Source: Heloderma charlesbogerti
Taxonomy: Eukaryota > Chordata > Lepidosauria > Squamata > Helodermatidae
Length of the DNA stretch: 64,000 nucleotides
Reading direction: 5' to 3'
NCBI GenBank assembly: GCA_026122225.1
Contig: JANEZZ010003061.1
Span: forward strand, 5,580,001-5,644,000
In this document: piece by piece, positions 11,875 through 22,100 of the stretch
How the letters are laid out: every line of letters starts with the position of its first letter
How positions within the stretch are numbered: position 1 is the stretch's first letter
The notes under the pieces: generated by a model
What the model saw: the letters and a program-made list of their open reading frames with translations, nothing else
Database searches by the model: none
Told to the model about the DNA's origin: nothing
Translations under genes and position numbers: made by a program

Positions 11875-12005
11875 GGAGTGCAATCCTATGCCTGTTTAGA
11901 CAGAAAAAAAGGCTTACAACTCCCAGTATGCCCCAGCCATGGTTGGCTGGGGCATGCTGGGAGTTGTAAGCTTTTTTTCTGTCTAAACAGGCATAGGATT
12001 GCACC
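11875..12005. mobile_element. Palindromic MITE, family H copy 4 (near-perfect arms)
   Basis: The two roughly 60-base arms differ by one indel and one substitution and are separated by a 6-base centre. Both carry the copy-specific words GCCTGTTTAG and GCTTACAAC, which other copies lack. Right flank TTA; left flank ATA. Confidence 0.88.
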
Positions 12006-12317
12006 TTAAAGCTGTTGGGTTTATCAAGGGCAGAGTGAGTTTTCTGTGTAAGCAAAATTGTTTTGGAATCTTTGAAATTATGAACCTGGTGGTTCACTTG
12101 TCTTAGTGGCTGGGACCTGTTGTACTTGGTTATAAGTATGTTCCAGACTTTTTATAAATATGAGACACAATTCAGCCAAAGCTTAAGCCTGTTCAATTTC
12201 CGTGGAAAAGTTAACAGCATGCTTAAGGGTGTGTTCAGATGTATTTAGAAACAGGAGATAGGGTGTTTTTTGATCCAGTGGGTTGAGCCTTCCCTTCCCC
12301 CAAGCAATTTTGCCCCA

Positions 12318-12560
12318 CAATGACCAGGTTCGCACGGCCACTGCAGCCCGCCATGGCCATCGTGGCTTATTTAAACCACCGTGGGTTGCAGTGCATGCCG
12401 GCGACCATTTTGAATATTCAACCCCTGGTGTGTATGTGTGTGGGGAGGGGGTTGCCATGGTTTGCCATGTTGTCCGAAACTGGGTGGCAGAGGTTGTTGG
12501 AAGAGGAAGCAATCCTCAAATAGCCTATGGTCCATTGTGGGGTTATTGCACTTGGGAGTG
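12318..12560. repeat. Unclassified repeat, family C copy 1
   Basis: Shares AACCACCRTGGGTT, GCGACCATTTTGAAT and CTCAAATARCCYATRG in order with 32027-32290. Confidence 0.5.
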
Positions 12561-12654
12561 CTGGTTTAGGAAGCATATTTACCCCTTCAGAAGGCAATCA
12601 ACGTTCATTTTTAATTGGTAAAAGTGCCACACAGCTAGGGCTCATATGGTAGAA

Positions 12655-13080
12655 GTGCTGGGACTTCTTAATTAGCAGGGATGATGATGCCATTTGCTGT
12701 TCCCTCTGAGATTAATCTGTTGTAATGCAAAGTATTTTGGGGTGGCTTCATCTTGAATGGGTAATTAAGAACCATTAGCTTTACAAAACATGGCCCCCTC
12801 CCTCTCTTTCTCTGTCTCTCTCACCCCCCCTCTCCCTCTCTGTCCCCCTCTGTCTCTGTCTGTCTGTCTCTCTCACACCTCTCTGTCTCTCTGTCTCTCT
12901 GTCTGTCATTCCCCCTCTCTCTCACACACTCCCCCCCCAGCTCTCTCTTTTTCTCTTTCTCCCCCCCCCCCATACTAACACAGCTGCCTGCATTTTGGGA
13001 CACTATGTGGGGGCATAGCTATGGGCACTATCTTGATGAGCACTCACATTTCAAAATTGACCACTATACCGATGGTGCTA
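12655..13080 (+). repeat. Unclassified repeat, family E, holding a CT-rich tract
   Basis: TGTTCCCT..TGTAATGCAAAGTATTTTGG and GGTAATTAAGAACC recur at 15590 and 29850. A 180-base pyrimidine-rich tract (12791-12972; CTCT/CTGT repeats and C runs) lies inside. Confidence 0.5.
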
Positions 13081-13502
13081 CTCATATATTTATGAGATTA
13101 GAAGTTCATCCAGTGCTTTTTTTTTTTAAAGAGCTATTTATTCATTCTTTACTTACTTATTTTAAACCTCAATCAATTTTTTAAAGTTTTTAAATGATTT
13201 TAAAAAAATCATTCTGGGAAGGGAAGCAGGAGGGAGAATCATACCCATCAATGCCAATCAGCTCTGCCAACAGCTGGCTTTGCCTTCCAGCCTGCAGCAC
13301 CAGTTTTCCCTAAGCTCAACCTAGGAGTGGGAGAGGTATGTCTGACACCATGTGGAGAGTGAGATCCTGGAATGCAGACAGAAAAGTGTTTTAGGCATGT
13401 CTGAATCCACTCTAATGCTCTCCGATCAAAATCTCACTTTGGCCAGGTTGTGCCCATTAGATTTGGTGCGAGAACATTTGAGATATGTTTAATTTGTAAA
13501 CA

Positions 13503-13503
<1 letters not shown>

Positions 13504-13533
<30 letters not shown>

Positions 13534-13555
13534 CTTCTTCTTCTTCTTCTTCTTC
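13504..13555 (+). repeat. (TTC)17 microsatellite
   Basis: About 17 uninterrupted TTC triplets followed directly by AG, 454 bases before CDX2 exon 3. In a CDX2 transcript this forms a long polypyrimidine tract with an AG, like a strong acceptor. Confidence 0.95.
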
Positions 13556-14009
13556 AGGTCCTATTAATTCTACTAAGATGTAAACTTCATGGTATACAAT
13601 ATTTCACCTCCATAACAAGAAAACTTGTCCCTTCCCTCTCTCCGAAAACATGTTATCTTTCTGCTTTGAAAAGAAGAGCTTAGATTCTCAGGAATTTATT
13701 AGGAGTCCACCCTCTTTCTACATATCTCCACTCCCTGTCCTTTGGGGGGGGGAGCATGTAAAGAATATTTGCTCATGCAGCTCAGCCCCCTGCAAGTTTA
13801 CTCTAAGTAACCCCGGCTGTATTCCATGGGCCTTAGTCATAGGTGAGTATGTCTAGGATTGTAGTTTTAGTTCTAATCTATAAAGCACAATCTTAGTCCC
13901 TTGTCATGAATGGGACTACTGGAAAGCCATGTTAGCCAAGGCTTGCACACATCCCTGGCTCTCTAATTTACCGACTCTTATTTTGCCTTCCTCTTCCCCT
14001 GACCCCCAG

Positions 14010-14210
14010 GTAAAAATCTGGTTTCAGAACAGACGGGCCAAGGAGAGGAAGATCAACAAGAAGAAGTTGCAACAAACTCAGCCAGGTGGTGTGCACAGTG
14101 GATCTGAACCCATGAGCCCGGTCTCCTCCATGCAGCCAGGGACAACTGGTTCTGGCCCCAACAGAGGAGTCTTGGGCGCTACTGGCTTAGCACCCCCCAC
14201 TGCGCAGTGA
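14010..14210 (+). CDS. CDX2: CDX2 exon 3 (homeodomain helix 3, C-terminus, stop)
   Basis: Terminal coding exon. A pyrimidine-rich acceptor (CTGACCCCCAG, ending 14009) is followed in frame by [22 protein letters not shown]: the recognition helix, with Gln50 and Asn51 of the homeodomain, and the basic tail typical of CDX proteins. The 66-residue exon product continues through a Ser/Pro/Gly-rich tail containing EPMSPVSS, like the mammalian EPLSPVSS, and ends at TGA 14208-14210. The long Gln/Pro run after the homeodomain of mammalian CDX2 is reduced to a single QQ, so the tail is shorter. It joins exon 2 at a codon boundary across a 6,960-base intron. No frameshift or stop is seen. Confidence 0.96.
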   Translation, partial: VKIWFQNRRAKERKINKKKLQQTQPGGVHSGSEPMSPVSSMQPGTTGSGPNRGVLGATGLAPPTAQ

Positions 14211-14830
14211 CAGCAGCTGGAAGGACGGACTGAGCAGCTGGAGACTTCCTGCTCTCCTTAGATAAAGAGAAGCCCCTGCTTTTGGGTTTCTTGTGGGCAG
14301 CTGGTTGGCCACTGCGTGAACAGAACGTTGGACTGGATGGACCCTTGGTCTGATCCAGCAGGGCACTTCCTTGTTCTCAGAGAGGAGGTGCGCACACACA
14401 CCAGCCCCTGGTGGGAAAGGCCACTGGTCCATCAATGGAACTGATGAGAAGCTGCTGTGCCTCTCTGTCCTTCCCATCTGTGCACTAGGATGGACTTTGC
14501 AAAAGAGCTCCGCATGCCGGTTTTTTGTGCTGTGTTTGTACAAAATGGTACTGCGAGCCAAGTTTTGTTCAGGGCAGGGGAGGGGAGGGAGTTGATTTTC
14601 CTTAATTTGCTTCATTCCCCCCACCCCTCCATGCTCCAGTAGATGCCACTTAAATAACACGTCTCTTGACAATGAAAACACCGTATCTCAGGGAATTGGG
14701 CCTGGAATGCCTTTTGTTGTTGTTGTTGTTGTTGTTGTGGTTCTTTTTTTATTAACAGTGTTGTTGGGCTAATGATAAATGTTAATGGGAAAAGAAGAAA
14801 AGAAAAGAAAAATTAAAGCGTATTTTACTT
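14211..14830 (+). other. CDX2: CDX2 3' UTR (inferred)
   Basis: Runs from the stop codon to the AT-rich region with ATTAAA at 14812-14817, the nearest plausible poly(A) signal. It carries a LINE tail (14276-14385), a G-rich stretch near 14573 and (TTG)n near 14716. The end is inferred, without transcript evidence. Confidence 0.45.
14276..14385 (+). repeat. CR1/L3-like LINE tail in CDX2 3' UTR
   Basis: CAGCTGGTTGGCCACTGCG, GAACAGAACGTTGGACTGG and GGTCTGATCCAGCAGGGC match the terminal block of the LINE at 41375-41965. It begins about 65 bases after the stop codon. Confidence 0.75.
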
Positions 14831-15042
14831 GGTTTTCCTGGTACTCTAAATATATCAAAGGGAGGAGCCATTTTACCCTTATAGTTCATCAGGAAAAGAC
14901 TGCAAAAAGAAGCTGCAGAAATGTTCTGAGGCAAGATGCTTGCAGCAAATTTCTTGTAAAATGCCTCATAAACCAGGCGCTGGTGGTCATTCATCCATGT
15001 GTGTGTGTGTGTGTGTGTCAGTGGAGCACTGTGGAAATTTAT

Positions 15043-15225
15043 TTATTTATTTTTTCATTTCATTTCTATACCACCCAATAGCCGAAGCTCTCTGGGCGGT
15101 TCACAAAAACGTAAACCAAAAAGCACACAGTAAAACAATATAAAATATTAAGGCATTAAAACCACAATATAACAATACAACCAGAATAAAACGTAGCAGC
15201 ACTGCAGAGATTTAAAACACAGATT
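15043..15225 (-). repeat. L2-like LINE 3' tail
   Basis: The minus-strand copy of the tail at 8455: TATTTATT lead, CCGAAGCTCTCTGGGCGGTT, then AAACAATATAAAATATTAAG. It begins about 200 bases after the presumed CDX2 poly(A) signal. Confidence 0.7.
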
Positions 15226-15279
15226 TAAAACAGCAAAGCTAAAAGACGAGAAGCTAAAATGCCTAGGAAAATAAAAAGG

Positions 15280-15345
15280 TCTGGCTGGGGCATGCTGGGA
15301 GTTGTAGGCCTTTTTTTCTGTCTACACAGGCATAGGATTGCGCCC
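15280..15345. mobile_element. Half of a family H palindrome
   Basis: Only the right arm is present: GGCTGGGGCATGCTGGGAG through CATAGGATTGCGCCC, then TTA (15346-15348). Confidence 0.75.
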
Positions 15346-15399
15346 TTAGTAACCTAATCCTGAATACAGGCTTGGAAGCAGGGCTCGCAGGGCTTAGTT

Positions 15400-15573
15400 C
15401 AGTGGAAGCTGGTGGCTCCGATTTCAGTGGGGCTATAATTCCATTCTAGATTTCAGTCAGAAGCAGCCAAAACTCCAAAGGAGCTATCCAAGGTGCTTAA
15501 CCCAGTTTTGGGATAGGGGTCAGCACCTTGGATAGCTCTTTTAGAGTTCTGGCTGAGCCACCAGCCTGCACTG
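15400..15573. mobile_element. hAT-like MITE, family A copy 1
   Basis: Starts CAGTGGAAGCTGGTGGCTCC, ends CCACCAGCCTGCACTG. Flanks GCTTAGTT (15392-15399) and ACTTAGTT (15574-15581), 7/8 match. The right arm is shortened. Confidence 0.88.
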
Positions 15574-15589
15574 ACTTAGTTGCAAACCT

Positions 15590-15850
15590 CACAGTAGCTG
15601 GGGGTCAGGAGAGAATTTTCCCAATAACAATTTACTGTTCCCTATTCTACTGCAAAGTATTTTGGAGTGGCTTGAATGAGCAATTAAGCTCCACAAAACC
15701 CTGCTCCTGGTGGAGGTGAAAACTGCTAGCAGCAGTTTGTTGATAGGAATCAACACAGCTCCCTGAATTTTTGGATGCTTCCTGGGGGTGTGGCTATGGG
15801 GACAGCCATGATGAATACCTGCCCTTCAAAATTTTCCACTATAACACTTA
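15590..15850 (+). repeat. Unclassified repeat, family E copy 2
   Basis: Shares TTACTGTTCCCT, GCAAAGTATTTTGGAGTGGC and AGCAATTAAG with 12655-13080, and later GGGGGTGTGGCTATGGG with GGGGGCATAGCTATGGG. Confidence 0.5.
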
Positions 15851-17180
15851 AGTATCAGGTAAGTTTTTTTATTTTTTTTATTTTACTGGACTGTACTTTG
15901 TGAGCAAGAGGTGCAGTCCAGAGAACACTTGCAGCCCAATCTTCTATGTATGTTTACACTGAAGTACATGCCGCAATCTTCTGTTGGGCTCACTTCTGAG
16001 TTCCAATGCCATGAGTAGAATCAAGCTGTTGGTGTACTTAAGGCTGCCATCTTCAGCCCATTTACCTGAAAGTAGGTTTCCTTGAAATTAATTAGCCTAA
16101 TACAATTAATTGCTCAGAAGCATTCCTACTTTGGGGTGGGGGGATGGCAGCAGCGTTTATCCTTGTCTAAACTGTCTTTCCAACCAGAAAGCACTCAGGG
16201 TAGTTTCTAATAAAAAAAGGACAAAGGATACCATCTAGCTGGGATACTGTTTTGCTCAAGCAAGCCTCATTAAATTAATGGAATGGTGCATGAGCAAGGC
16301 AGACATCTTTGGTTGTTCCCATTCATTTGAATGGGATGTTTACAGGGCAGCTTCCCCCTGATTTTGCTCCAAATCCATTCAGGATCACACACACATATAC
16401 AGCCTCAGAGAGGCTTTGCAGAGAAAAATAGCAAATCTATAGGCCCATAGAATGGTTTTGTTTATATAATATGGGCATATATTTATTCATGACTGGATTG
16501 ACTTGAAAATATATTCAAAAATATATCCAAAATCTGGGATCCCCCTACTGAGATAAGTCCCAACTGTAGTAAGTAACTGCAAGGACCAGTCACACATCTC
16601 ATGGGAAGTCCTCACGCATCTTCGTTGACCTGGCTCCAAAAATGATGAGCACCTGGAATGTTGCAATGTACTCATTTTTACCATGTCAGCTGTATTGCTG
16701 TTCCTGCTCAATGGTGTTGCCAGCCATAGGTAAAGTACAGGATGCAAGAACCTCAGCATGTTGGCCGTGATCCAGAGGAAGTTGGTAGTTGCATCTAAGT
16801 TCTGTTGAATTCAACGGAATCCAAGCTAACTGTAATTAACATGCCCTATTGATTTCAACAGGACTTTTGAGCAAATTGCAACCCAGATATCTATGATACT
16901 GACTGAATTAAAATCCTAGATTCACTTGCATGGAGAGATGTTTTACTGAAAACAATAGAGTTTTTCATATGAGTATTTAGGACTGAGCATAACTATAGCT
17001 AAGATGATATTTTGCAAAAATCAAACAAACATCATTGAAAATGGCAAAAAAAGAAAGAAAAGAACTTAGTTTCAGAGTTCTGGATTTTGAAAAGTTCCAG
17101 ACTTTTAAGTATTTGAAATCTGGCCTTGCTTTCAAATAGAATTGGGTTGTAGGACTAACATCACAAGCCTAAATCCATTT
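15850..17180. other. No gene seen
   Basis: AT-rich intergenic DNA with faint F-like words (AGTAGGTTTCCTTGAAATTA near 16070, GTTGAATTCAACGGAATCC near 16803). No ORF of note. Confidence 0.6.
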
Positions 17181-17185
17181 GTTTG

Positions 17186-17323
17186 CAAGATGCCTATTCT
17201 CTTTGAGACATCATGGAGGACGGGTGAAGTGCCAGATGACCGGAGGAGGGCTAATGTTGTCCCTATCTTCAAAAAGGGTAAAAAGGAGGAACCTGGGAAC
17301 TACAGACTGGTCAGTCTGACATC
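17186..17323 (+). repeat. Internal CR1 fragment
   Basis: About 90% like 20965-21090 of the CR1 further on (TGGAGGACGGGTGAAGTGCC, AAAAAGGGTAAAAAGGAGG, CTGGTCAGTCTGACATCAA). It is an internal piece of the reverse transcriptase region with no 3' end, so it did not arise by simple target-primed insertion; the palindrome array begins right after it. Confidence 0.85.
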
Positions 17324-17348
17324 AAAGATTCGCATCTTTTGAATGGCC

Positions 17349-17598
17349 GTGATAGGCCACGTAAATACTTATGTAGCCTACCACAGCTAATGCAGGGATG
17401 CCATTTGTGTCCCTGCGGAGGCTGTGATAGGCTACGTAAATATTTACGTAGCATATCAAAGCAAAAAAAGGGAACGCAAATAGCAGCCGCCGTAGCTGCC
17501 ACCATTTGCGTTCCCTTTTTTTTTGCCGTGATAGGCTACGTAAATATTTACGTAGCCTATCACGGGCCGGTGTAGGGACGCAAATGGCGTCCCCTACA
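17349..17598. repeat. Array of alternating palindromes
   Basis: A 36-base palindrome with arm GTGATAGGCTACGTAAAT occurs three times (17349-17384 worn, 17424-17459, 17528-17563 perfect). Between and after them are hairpins of another kind: 17391-17415, 17461-17526 (arms GCAAAAAAAGGGAACGCAAA and its complement) and 17571-17598 (GTAGGGACGCAAATGG type). Origin unknown. Confidence 0.85.
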
Positions 17599-17811
17599 CA
17601 GGACGCCATTTGCATCCACAGCAGCCCGGCAGTGGCTGGAGGCCCTGCTGCGGGTTGGCCTGGCCGCGGAGCAGAGCCAGCCGGGAAAGATTCCGGGGGG
17701 GAGGAACGGATCACCTCCCCCCCGGTCGAGGATTCCAGGGGAGGAACGGATCACCTCCCCACACCTGCGGAACCCGGCAGAGCCAGGTAAGTGGGCTTTC
17801 GTACACCCCTA

Positions 17812-18216
17812 GAAGCAAGCAAGCTCCCAGAGAGCAAGCAACCAGAGCGAGCGAACAGGGGGAGCAAACAGGAGTTGGCCAGGGGAGTTGCAGTGGTAGA
17901 AGAGACAAAGGACACAAAGGAGACTAAGAGGTAAGTGGGCTGCAGGAAGCCCAGGGGGCTGCCCTTTATCCTTCTGAGTGGCTGTGAGCTCACCAGGTGC
18001 TTCTGAGAGCTCCAACTGAATTGGGTGTGTGTGGCCTGAATACTCCCAGCAGCTGAGTGGGCAGGAAGCATCAGTCTGTTTCCCGCTTCCCAGCTGAGCT
18101 GAGCAAAGCAAGCTGCTCCAGCTGGTCCAGGGACTACAGAAGCAAGCAAGCTCCCAGAGAGCGAGCGACCAGAGCGAGCTGACAGGGGGAGCAAACAGGA
18201 GTTGGCCAGGGGAGTT
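17812..18216 (+). repeat. Duplicated block in CR1 5' region
   Basis: A 78-base block (starting GAAGCAAGCAAGCTCCCAGA) occurs at 17812-17889 and 18139-18216, about 95% alike. AGGTAAGTGGGCT, a consensus-like splice donor, occurs at 17785 and 17930. Confidence 0.85.
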
Positions 18217-18408
18217 CAGCAGGGGAGGTCAAGGGGGAGGCCCCTAACATTTTTTTTCTTTTTTAACTAACTTTTTTTCATTTGTTTGTCTTGTAACACA
18301 CACTTCCACACCAGTGGGACTCGACTTTTAACCTCTACTGAGTAAAGGAGCAGGCACAGGCTAGTCTAGAACAATAACAAACCTAGACACAAAAAGGGAA
18401 AAGAGGCT

Positions 18409-19440
18409 ATGGAAGGACAAGACTCTCCAGTGGTGGTGACCTGCAAGGTGTGTGCAATGTTTGTTTTCTTGCCTGAGAACAACATGGCCTACACCTGCAA
18501 CAAGTGCAAGTTGATCACGCTGCTGGAAGAAAAAGTAAGTGGACTGAAGCAGCAACTGTCGACCCTCCAGGGAATAAGAGAATGCAAAGAGTTCTTGGAC
18601 AGAATGGGGGAACTACAGCAGCAAAGGGAAGACCAGAAGCTTGAAGAGCAACAGCAAGCTGAGGCAGAAGTGGGAAATGCTGAGGTGAAGAAAAATGGAG
18701 TAGAGGATACTCCTTAGAAAAGCGTGACAGTTAGGAGAAGAAGAACTAGACGCCACTCTGCACCAGTGGAAGCAGTGGAGCTGTGGAACCGATTCCAGGT
18801 ACTTGCAGATGAGCCTGGAGGACAGCCTACAGAGAAAGAATCACAGGGGAACCTACATGACAGTAAGCAAGAGGCTGAAGGTCAGTCAAACAGAGGTGAT
18901 GAAACCCAGGCCTACAACAACGAGAAGAGTGGTAGTAGTGGGAGGCTCCTTGCTGTGTGGGATCAAGACCCAAGTATGTCGCGAAGACCCGTGGACTCTA
19001 TGGGTATGTTGTCTCCCGGGAGGACGGATTAGAGACGTGACTGAAAGGTTGCCTGCACTCATAAAGCCCACTGACAAGTATCCCTTTCTTCTCATCCATG
19101 TGGGAACAAATGATACCGCCAAGCGGAGCTATGAAGAAATCACATCAGACTTTGAAGCTTTGGGAAGGAAACTCAAGAACTTTGGGGCCAGATAGTTTTC
19201 TCATCCATCCTTCCAGTAGTTAGAAGAGGGATAGAAAGGGAACGAAAAATACCCTGGGTGAATGACTGGCTACGAAGGTGGTGCTGACGAGAGAGATTTG
19301 GATTCTGGGACCACGGGCTATACTTCCTGGAAGATGGGCTGTTGGCAAGGGACGGGTTGCACCTCACAAAAGATGGGAAGAATGTGTTTGGCCACAGCAT
19401 GAAGAATTTCATGAGGAGGGCTTTAAACTGAATCCTACAG
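18409..19440 (+). pseudogene. CR1 ORF1 (zinc-finger/coiled-coil plus SGNH esterase), broken
   Basis: ORF1 protein of CR1, which binds RNA during retrotransposition. The start MEGQDSPVVVTCKVCAMFVF shows a CxxC pair, then CNKC, so a zinc ribbon-like motif, followed by a Leu/Gln-rich coiled coil (VSGLKQQLSTLQG). A TAG at 18715-18717 and a frameshift near 18900 break it. After the shift comes an SGNH-type esterase: VVVGGSLLCGI (the usual GDS has become GGS, Ser kept), HVGTNDTAK and, after a further shift, DGLHLTKDG with the Asp-x-x-His pair. A lipolytic esterase in ORF1 is known for CR1-clade LINEs. Confidence 0.88.
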
Positions 19441-19559
19441 GGAAGGGAGATGTAATGTTGGGAGTAACAATGGACATAGGCGCATGCACTGCAAGGGAGA
19501 GAACAGCTCTGATAGCACCCAATAATAGTCTTCAGACACATGTAGGAAGAAAGCCAGAC

Positions 19560-22100
19560 TATGAGGCGCATGGTCTTCGATGTCTATATATTAATGCCCA
19601 GAGTATGGGAAACAAACAGAATGAACTTGAACTCTTAATACAAGAGAGAAATTATGACTTGACAGGTATAACTGAGACTCGGTGGGATGATTCTCATGAC
19701 TGGAATACAGCAATTGAAGGATATAACTTGTTCAAAAAGAACAGGAGGAACAGAAAGGGAGGTGGGGTTGCACTGTATGTGAAAAATACATATCTCTGCA
19801 CAGAAATACAGGAGGAGGAGCTTGATAGCCCCATCGAGAGCATCTGGATCAAAATTAATGGAGCAAAGAATAAAAGGAACCTGATGGTCAGAGTCTATTA
19901 CCGGCCACCCAATCAAGGAGAAGACGAGGATGAAACTTTTGAAAAGCAAATAGCCAATGTTTTAAGGAAGCATGATGTAGTAGTAATGGGGGACTTCAAT
20001 TTCCCCGATATTTGTTGGGAGACAAATTCTGCAAAACATGGCCCCTCCAGGAAATTCCTGACTTGTGTGGCGGATAACTTCCTCCTACAGAAAGTAGAGG
20101 AAGGAACTAGAGGATTGGCTGTCCTTGACTTGATCCTAACCAACAGAGATGACTTAGTGGATAAAGTAGCAGTTACAGGAACTCTGGGGGAAAGCGACCA
20201 TGTTGTACTTGAGTTCTTGGTTCTAAGGGAAGCAAAAGTCAAGTGTAGTCAAACATGTACCCTGGATTTTAGGAAAGCTGATTTTAATAAACTCAGAACT
20301 ATGATCAGTAAGGTCCCATGGCAAGCAATGCTAATGAGAAAAGGAGTCCAAGATGGGTGGGAGCTTTTAAAAAAGGAAATTCTCAAGGCACAATTACAAA
20401 CAATTCCAACAAGAAGAAAAGGTGGAAGACAACAGAAGAAGCCAATATGGCTTCACAAAAAGCTTAGGGATGACCTGAAAACAAAAAAGGACACATATAG
20501 GAAGTGGGAAGAAGGCCAAGTAACAAAGGAAGAGTACAGGCAGGTAGCACAGAATTGCAGGGATGGCGTCAGGAAGGCTAAAGCTGAGAATGAGCTGAGG
20601 TTAGCAAGGGATGCTAAAAGCAACAAAAAGGCTTTCTTCAGCTACATGCAGAGTAAAAGGCAGAGGAAAGAAATGGTTGTTCAGTTATTAAATAAGGATG
20701 GCAAAACGATAACAGATGACAAAGAAAAGGCAGAGGTGCTCAGTTCCTACTTTGGCTCAGTCTTCTCCCAAAAGAGGGGCTATGACCCCCCGGCAAAGGC
20801 GAAGTACAGGCTGAAGGGGCAGGATTGCAGCTTGAGATCGATAGGCATATGATCAAGGAACACCTAATTACTTTGAATGAGTTCAAATCTCCAGGGCCAG
20901 ATGAACTGCATCCTAGACTCATAAAGGAACTAGCAGAAGAACTCTCAGAACTGCTGTCTATTCTCTTTGAGAAATCATGGAGGACAGGGGAAGTGCCAGA
21001 TGACTGGAGGAGGGCTAATGTTGTCCCTATCTTCAAAAAGGGTAAAAAGGAGGAACCTGGGAACTACAGACTGGTCAGTCTGACATCAAGCCCTGGGGAA
21101 ATTCTGGAGCAGATTCTAAAGCATCTGGAAGCACCTTGAAAACAATGCAGTGATTACTTGAAGCCAACATGGATTTGTCAAAAACAAGTCCTGCCAGACG
21201 AATCTGATCTCATGTTTTGATCAAGTAACCTCCCTTGTGGACCGTGGGAATGCTGTAGACATAATATACCTCGACTTCAGAAAAGCTTTCGACAAAGTGC
21301 CGCATGAGATCCTGATGAACAAACTAGCTCAAAGTGGGCTAGATGAAACAACGATCTGGTGGATCCACAGTTGGCTACAGAATCAGACTCAAAGAGTGCT
21401 TATCAATGGGACCTTCTCAAACTGAGGAGAGGTAACAAGTGGGGTACTGCAGGGCTCAGTCCTGGGCCCAGTGCTCTTCAACATTTTTATTCATGACTTG
21501 GAGGAGGAGGTGCAGGGAATGCTGATCAAATTTGCAGATGACACAAAATTGGGCGGGATAGCTAATACTTTGGAAGACAAACAAAATTCAAAGTGGTCTG
21601 GATAGACTGGAGCGCTGGGCAGAAAACAACAGAATGACATTTAATAGGGATAAATGCCAAGTTCTGCACCTAGGAAAAAGAAACCAAATGCACAGTTACA
21701 AGATGGGGGATACATGGCTCAACAACACTACACGCAAGAAGGATCCTGGAATTGTTGTCGATCACAACCTGAATATGAGCCAACAATGTGATGTGGCTGC
21801 AAAAAAGGCAAATGCCCTTTTGGGCTGCATTAATAGAAGTGTAGCATCCAAATCCCGGGAAGTACTAGTTCCCCTCTACTCAGCACTGTTTAGGCCTCAT
21901 CTGGAGTACTGTGTCCAGTTCTGGGCACCACACTTTAAGAAGGATGCAGACAAACTGGAGAGGGTTCAAAGGAGGGCAACAAAGATGATCAGGGGACTGG
22001 AAACAAGTCCTCTGAAGAGAGACTGAAAGAACTGGGCATGTTTAGCCTTGAGAAGAGAAGACTGAGGGGAGATAGGATAGCGCTCTTCAAGTACTTGAAA
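19560..22100 (+). pseudogene. CR1 ORF2 (AP endonuclease and reverse transcriptase), broken
   Basis: One open stretch to 20852 holds the endonuclease: LYINAQSMGNKQNEL start, ITETRWD, RVYYRPPN, VVMGDFNFPDICW and GESDHVVLEF, the catalytic Asn/Asp/His motifs. The reverse transcriptase follows in shifting frames: KSPGPDELHPRLIKEL and WRRANVVPIFKKG (20879-21060), IIYLDFRKAFDKVPH (21258), a stop at 21423-21425, [14 protein letters not shown], and the catalytic FADDTKLGG (21531-21557). The C-terminus [15 protein letters not shown] lies near 21955. At least two frameshifts and two stops are visible. Confidence 0.9.

Larger units (their letters stand above)
7050..14009 (+). other. CDX2: CDX2 intron 2
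   Basis: A 6,960-base intron between GTATAA and CCCAG. It is filled with repeats: a T SINE, four H palindromes or relatives, L2-like and CR1 tails, two B units in tandem, a pyrimidine-rich tract and a TTC run 450 bases before exon 3. No conserved coding segment was seen. Confidence 0.9.

Noticed and set aside
14187..14681. 164-codon minus-strand ORF behind CDX2 exon 3
   Set aside because: Antisense shadow of exon 3 and its 3' UTR, including a LINE tail; nothing recognisable in the protein.
17142..17342. 66-codon ORF with WRTGEVPDD
   Set aside because: A piece of the CR1 reverse transcriptase, not a host gene.
17349..17598. CRISPR-like array (repeats with spacers)
   Set aside because: Vertebrate context, only three repeats, unequal spacing, and the spacers are themselves hairpins.
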